A DNA stretch of 64,000 nucleotides from Pelargonium x hortorum (lineage: Eukaryota; Streptophyta; Magnoliopsida; Geraniales; Geraniaceae): assembly GCA_036897525.1 (NCBI GenBank), contig JAYMTJ010000024.1, positions 1 to 64,000 on the forward strand. Direction: 5' to 3'. Under the pieces are notes generated by a model that did not search any database, had not been told where the DNA came from, and worked only from the letters and a program-made list of their open reading frames with translations. The position numbers and the translations under genes are program-made. The first letter of the stretch is position 1. The number at the start of each line of letters is the position of its first letter. This document shows, piece by piece, positions 59,401 through 64,000 of this stretch.

Positions 59401-61600
59401 AGCCGAAGCCCTCTTTTTTAATAAATTAAGCCTTACTTTCACAAATTAACTTAATAATATTATAGGCCCAAAGGACCTGCTATGCCTTTAATATATGCTA
59501 AAAGGATTCGCAATAGCTGAAATTTGTTCCGAATTTTAGAAATTTGCGCTCAATGTTACAGAAGTCCTCAGAGCTTTTTTTTAGTTAATTACCGCGTATT
59601 TTGGAAACTAAAGTCAAACGCGTGTTGTAAAAGCCCCTCTATTTCGCGTATGCTATGCTCTTGGATTCCCGCAATATTAAAGTTAAGCTGAGAAGAGTCA
59701 AATTTACTGACAACCCCTCCTAGAAGGGAGAACAAAGCATAAGTAACTTCACAAAATCTGGATTCTATCCTAATTCTGAGAAAGAAGCTGCTTGTAGCTA
59801 TATAGCAGGACTGCCTCTGGATGTAACGAAATTTTGACTCTACCCGATGGGTATCCAGGGGAAATTCTAGGAATTCAGAATTCATTAGACATCTCTTTTC
59901 TACAAGAGTTCTTGCTTGAGAAGGATCGGGTAATGGTAATAAAAAGTCAAACCAAGTTCCGTTCCAGAAACTGCTAACTAATATCAAAGCTCCAGCTTGT
60001 GAGAATTCTACAACAGGGCGGTGACCCTTAATTCGTTCGTAAAAAATCCATACTAAAACCTTTTTAGCCGTAACTTAGTCAGATCAAAAAACAGACCTAA
60101 GCTCTTTGCCTAATAAAACTTACTATATGATACCTTAGCTAAGACCCCCGGAATTCTTATCTTAATTCTAGATCTTGCTTATAAAGGTAACCAGAAGGTG
60201 AACTTTTGGGCACAGAACCCTCTAAAAGTCCCTAAACAAAGTGAAAAAATCTTACAATATAGTCGCATTCCCTCCTCATTTGAATATTAGAAAATCGGAG
60301 GGATACATGAAACATGAGGTAAACTCAATTACAATTCCTGCATTAACTTTTCATTTTAAGGGGTAAACCTTAGCATACGTAGGAGAGGTGTTTAAAAAAG
60401 TAGCTTCTTTGCCAGGAATAGCTTTATCTATCTCTAATTAATAGGGTTAAAGAAAGGTACGGAGTTTAGCGTTGTTTGGTTTAATTTGTCTTCGTTATTC
60501 TTTAGCATTTCCATTTACTAAAGGGAACGGGATCCTTATCAAAAGCAAAAAGAGTTTAGGATAAGATTTTACTTTAGAGTTTTTTTTCTTATTCCTTATA
60601 CTTCATTTAGTTTCAGTTCTCCTATTCCCTAACAATATCTTATCTTGATTATCCAGATGCATTCTAGGAGCCCGAGACTTATAAAATTCTAAATAGGAAA
60701 AGAACTTCTTGCTTACTTATGGGCCTATATGTACTATACCGTACCCTCCTACCTAGAAACTTCTTTTAGATGTTTGCCCTCAGTACTATTTGTTAAGAAA
60801 CTCCTACTATTTTATATCCCCCCCTATACCCCTGATTTCTAGATCCAGAATCGATAACCAAGAATCAAAGAAACAAAATAAGTACACAACGCCCTCCTAG
60901 CAACTCTCTATTTTACTATCCTAAGATACTAAAACAAGTAGAACAAGAGTAAAACCCGACTTTAGACCTAAAGAAATATACTGAACCTAATTTGTAAAAC
61001 ACTAACTAGTGGGATTCCCTGCCTTTAGAATAAGACTCTGGTTTAGACAAATCCCAATAAATGTGGGAAACACTCCTTCTTACTACTTTACTTCATGGAC
61101 TGGGGGAAGGCAGCCTGTTAATGAGTTTTCCTTAGGTTTCTTTTACTAGGATACTGCTCTTTGAGTTTTATTCCGTCTATTACTTATATTCCATATTCCC
61201 CTTGAGGTTTAAGGAGTTCTAGTAAGTAGTTAAGGTCTATTTCTCCTGTCTTACTTTTTTGTATAGGGAGAGAGTCTAGGACCCTAGAGATATTAGATAG
61301 TGTTATTTTTCCCCAACAGTCCCCGGGCGGAGGAAGGTTCATGTTATGCAGTATTCTAGATATACACCTACTTACCTTATAATCAACATCAAGAAAAACG
61401 GGCTTTCACTTCTTCACAGGAAACTAGAAATTAATGACTTTACTTTAGTTTTTTATTCCCTACCTTAGCCTATAACTAGAGTGCAGAATACAGTAAGACA
61501 TAAGTTCTAATCTCATAAAGACTATTAATAAACCCGAGACTGCAAAGCCAACAACAGATAGATCAGAATCAAGAAGGAAAGCTCTTCGCTACAACTTAGA
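56450..61600. other. AT-rich non-coding stretch
   Basis: No gene is supported. The longest frame (132 codons, minus, 59589-59987) is close to the chance limit and has no recognised motif. Background texture with frequent stops and GG..CC palindromes. Confidence 0.5.
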
Positions 61601-64000
61601 AGCAATACCAGCTATTAGCATGAAAGTGAGAGTCCTCTGTCCATTACCAATAAGAATAGTTGAGGCAAGATTGATCTTGGAGGAAACCAAAGGCTCAGGC
61701 TTGATAGAAAGGGGTATGTTGGATAGAGCTTTCTATTCATTCAAATTGAAGGTGACAAAGCTCTTAACCTTGAACTTGAACCTACGACTTCCGGGTCTCG
61801 AAGGTTTTGTTTGGACTACTTTAGATACTGAAGGTAAGGTTAGCGAATCTGGGTTGGGCAGCGGAAAGCGACTACTTTACTTTTCGTCAGCATAGAGTGC
61901 ACTCAGCGCATTGAATGCGATTCTCTATCTAAGTGATTAGAAAGTCAAAACTAAGAACACTCTTGCTATACCATCACGTAAAATGAGACCTTTTCTAGTC
62001 TTTTCTTTGGAAGGGTTTAACACCTTAGCTTGGTTGGAGTTAGGGAATGTTTATTAGATTGGCACCTTAGACTGAGGTTATAAGAGAGACTGAGTTTAGG
62101 ATAAGCATAGAAAGTGAGGGAAGTTGCACCTGCTATCCCAAATTCAACTACAATATAAGATCTTGCCTAAACTAAAACAAGAATGAGATTCTCTAGACTC
62201 TGTTATCTACCTTCCCTTCCAAAAGAAAGAGTCGTTTTGTAGTAATCTAGAGTCACTGAGTTTATAGGTTTATAGATTCTATTATATCAGGAGGTTCAGT
62301 ACAGTTAGAACAATTTGATTTGAATAAAAAGTCATGGGTTCGAGAGATTTGGCACATTTGCATTGATTGGTGTTTTTCTGTAGAATTGCTTGGATTCGAT
62401 TCAGAAGTTTACAGAATTGAGAAGAGATTCAAGTCTATTCTAATTAGAGTCTGAGTTTTTTCTTAGTCTTATTGAAGAATTTATAGTCAAGTAGAATGTG
62501 TCTTGAAGTTAGTGTTAGCATTTTACGAGTTCGAAAGAAATGTAAGTTCCCGTTTTAAGTTATAAAAGGTAGGAAGTCCAGAATCCAGAAGAGCTCTTAA
62601 TTAATAAAGTTGAAAGGAATTTCAGTATCAGTGTACTTACTATACTAATTGGGATTTACATTTGACTGCTGTGAAATACTTTATTACTCAAGTTTTAGTA
62701 TATAGACCGTTACCCACGTTAATCTAAATAGAATGAATTAATTGTTCTAATACTTATGAGGGTAGTTACTTCAATAGAACTGACTAAGAATTTATATGAC
62801 TTATTTATAGAGCATCTCTAATTAGATGTACTCTTCACTCATAACTTGTTGGCCTGTCCCAGATTATTTATTATATTATATAGTTAAAAAACCCCCTAAA
62901 ACTTTTATGCATTCTTAGTTTTAGTAGCACAAAATCCGATCCGGAATAGAATACTCCAAAATCTCTTTTATTAACAACAAGGAAATATCCCTCCCTCAGC
63001 CCTTTCTCTTTTACCGGAAACATAGGACTTTGCCCCACTTTCTCTGCTGTAAACAACTTAAACCTCGGGAATAAAGGATACTGTTTGTTAGATATTACAC
63101 ATTTACAGCCAAGACTTTCCTGTGTTCCTTATTGGAATCCCTCTTACTTGACTAGTTAGAGATTAGAAACTCCAAAGACTCTACTAGAACTTCCTAAATA
63201 CAGACCTAAAGGGAACTTCCTTGTTTTAGATGCCTCGATGTACCCCTCTTTATTCTTCTCTATCTTACTAGCTTTGTTAGTCTTCTTTGGAGCTATGCCT
63301 TTCTCACAGGAATTCTTAGAACCTACCAAACAGCTAGACTTACATACACTTAGATCCTGCCTAGCTATTAAGCCTAAAAGAAAACCCCGATTTGTAGTCA
63401 AAACTTCTGTAAAAGCAAATGCAAGGAATTAGAATGCTTTCTTAAAGTACTATCTTAGTTGGGCTCTAGTGCTTTCTTACTTTCTAATAAGAAGCTCAGG
63501 TATATGTACTAATGAGGGCTTATTTACTTGTTTTTCATTGAAAGTGTCAGTCTTTGAAATGACTTAGAGAAAAAGACTCCTTAATTGATGGAAAATGCAA
63601 TCACTTAGGTACAAAAAGAAAAAGCCTCTCTTAAGTTAAAAAAAGTGTGGGTATTGTCTATGTAAGAGTCTCCCATGATATGAACCAAGAATTCCACAAA
63701 TTCCAGAAAAAAGTATTGCGATTATATTACCGCGCTTATCTAAGGGCCCTTTTCCCTGAGTATTCTTTTAGGATCCAAAAAGAAAACCTAACCCTTTTGT
63801 TCCCGTGCAGTTGGAATTGGGTTTTTTCAAATAAACAAGAGCTTCTAGAGGCGGGGCAAAGAAAAAATCGGGTAAAGTCTGCTTTTAGAAGAAGTTCTAT
63901 AATATAATTAGCTAAACAAAGTAATTCAAAATACCCTTTCTTCAGAGAGACCTGGCGAAGCAACTCAGTTCAGTAGAGATAGACTCAAAATTGAGTTGTA
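61600..64000. other. Mixed-composition stretch without recognised genes
   Basis: Open frames of 91 codons (61620-61895, plus), 81 and 64 codons on opposite strands (63156-63432), and 86 and 75 codons on opposite strands (63647-63963) overlap or stand alone without recognised motifs. The 61620-61895 frame lies in locally more even sequence and has few stops, but no family can be named. The window ends in unannotated sequence. Confidence 0.35.

Noticed and set aside
59589-59987. 132-codon minus-strand open frame
   Set aside because: Close to the length expected by chance for the longest frames here, with no recognised motif.
63647-63963. Overlapping open frames of 86 and 75 codons on opposite strands
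   Set aside because: Chance-length and mutually overlapping, with no recognised domain.
1-64000. CRISPR array search
   Set aside because: No regularly spaced identical repeats of 20-50 bases were seen; the array at 20.7-23.3 kb has long, diverged units.

Overview
This window looks like organellar DNA, most likely from a large, gene-poor mitochondrial genome of a land plant or a close green relative. G+C is about one third by eye. The only recognisable gene-like sequences are decayed tRNAs. One resembles plant mitochondrial trnF (55.7 kb), two resemble mitochondrial trnQ (28.6 and 49.8 kb), and one has a clear Asn (GUU) anticodon arm (39.5 kb). I compared these families from memory, without alignment. 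The low G+C is unusual for a seed plant, so the lineage stays open; a green-algal organelle is the main alternative.

There is no convincing protein gene. The longest frame is 170 codons (10957-11469, minus). It is somewhat longer than chance predicts for this base composition and has hydrophobic stretches, but I recognise no family. All other open frames fall near the chance limit. I found no rRNA, no intron core, no CRISPR array and no complete tRNA.

The window alternates between two textures. Most of it (about 1-6.4, 11.5-18.2, 23.3-28.2, 33-39.4, 41-44, 45.6-49.2, 50-55 and 57-61 kb) is AT-rich sequence with very frequent stops and many short GG..CC quasi-palindromes, GGATCC in particular. 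Shorter islands (about 6.4-10.4, 18.2-23.3, 28.2-30, 39.4-41, 44-44.5, 49.2-49.9, 55.1-56.4 and 61.6-63.4 kb) have a more mixed composition. They carry the tRNA remnants and the dispersed repeat families.

The most interesting content is a family of roughly 100-160 bp elements, called family A here, with seven copies found by eye. Four lie in a degenerate array at 20.7-23.3 kb and three are dispersed at 34.9, 40.0 and 55.9 kb. Six of the seven end in a hairpin whose loop keeps a GATAA...GC-CA core while the stem changes sequence but stays complementary. That pattern suggests a conserved structured RNA or a DNA-hairpin element. A second dispersed family, family C, has five copies. Its best copies carry GGGATTAGAACCC followed by AAGATGTTTA and a GARGCTAAAG end. 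The tRNA remnants show apparent tail swaps: an Asn body with a Tyr-like 3' end, and a Gln body with an Asn-like 3' end. Several remnants and element copies lie within a few hundred bases of each other, so the islands look like debris fields of recombined tRNA and repeat sequence.
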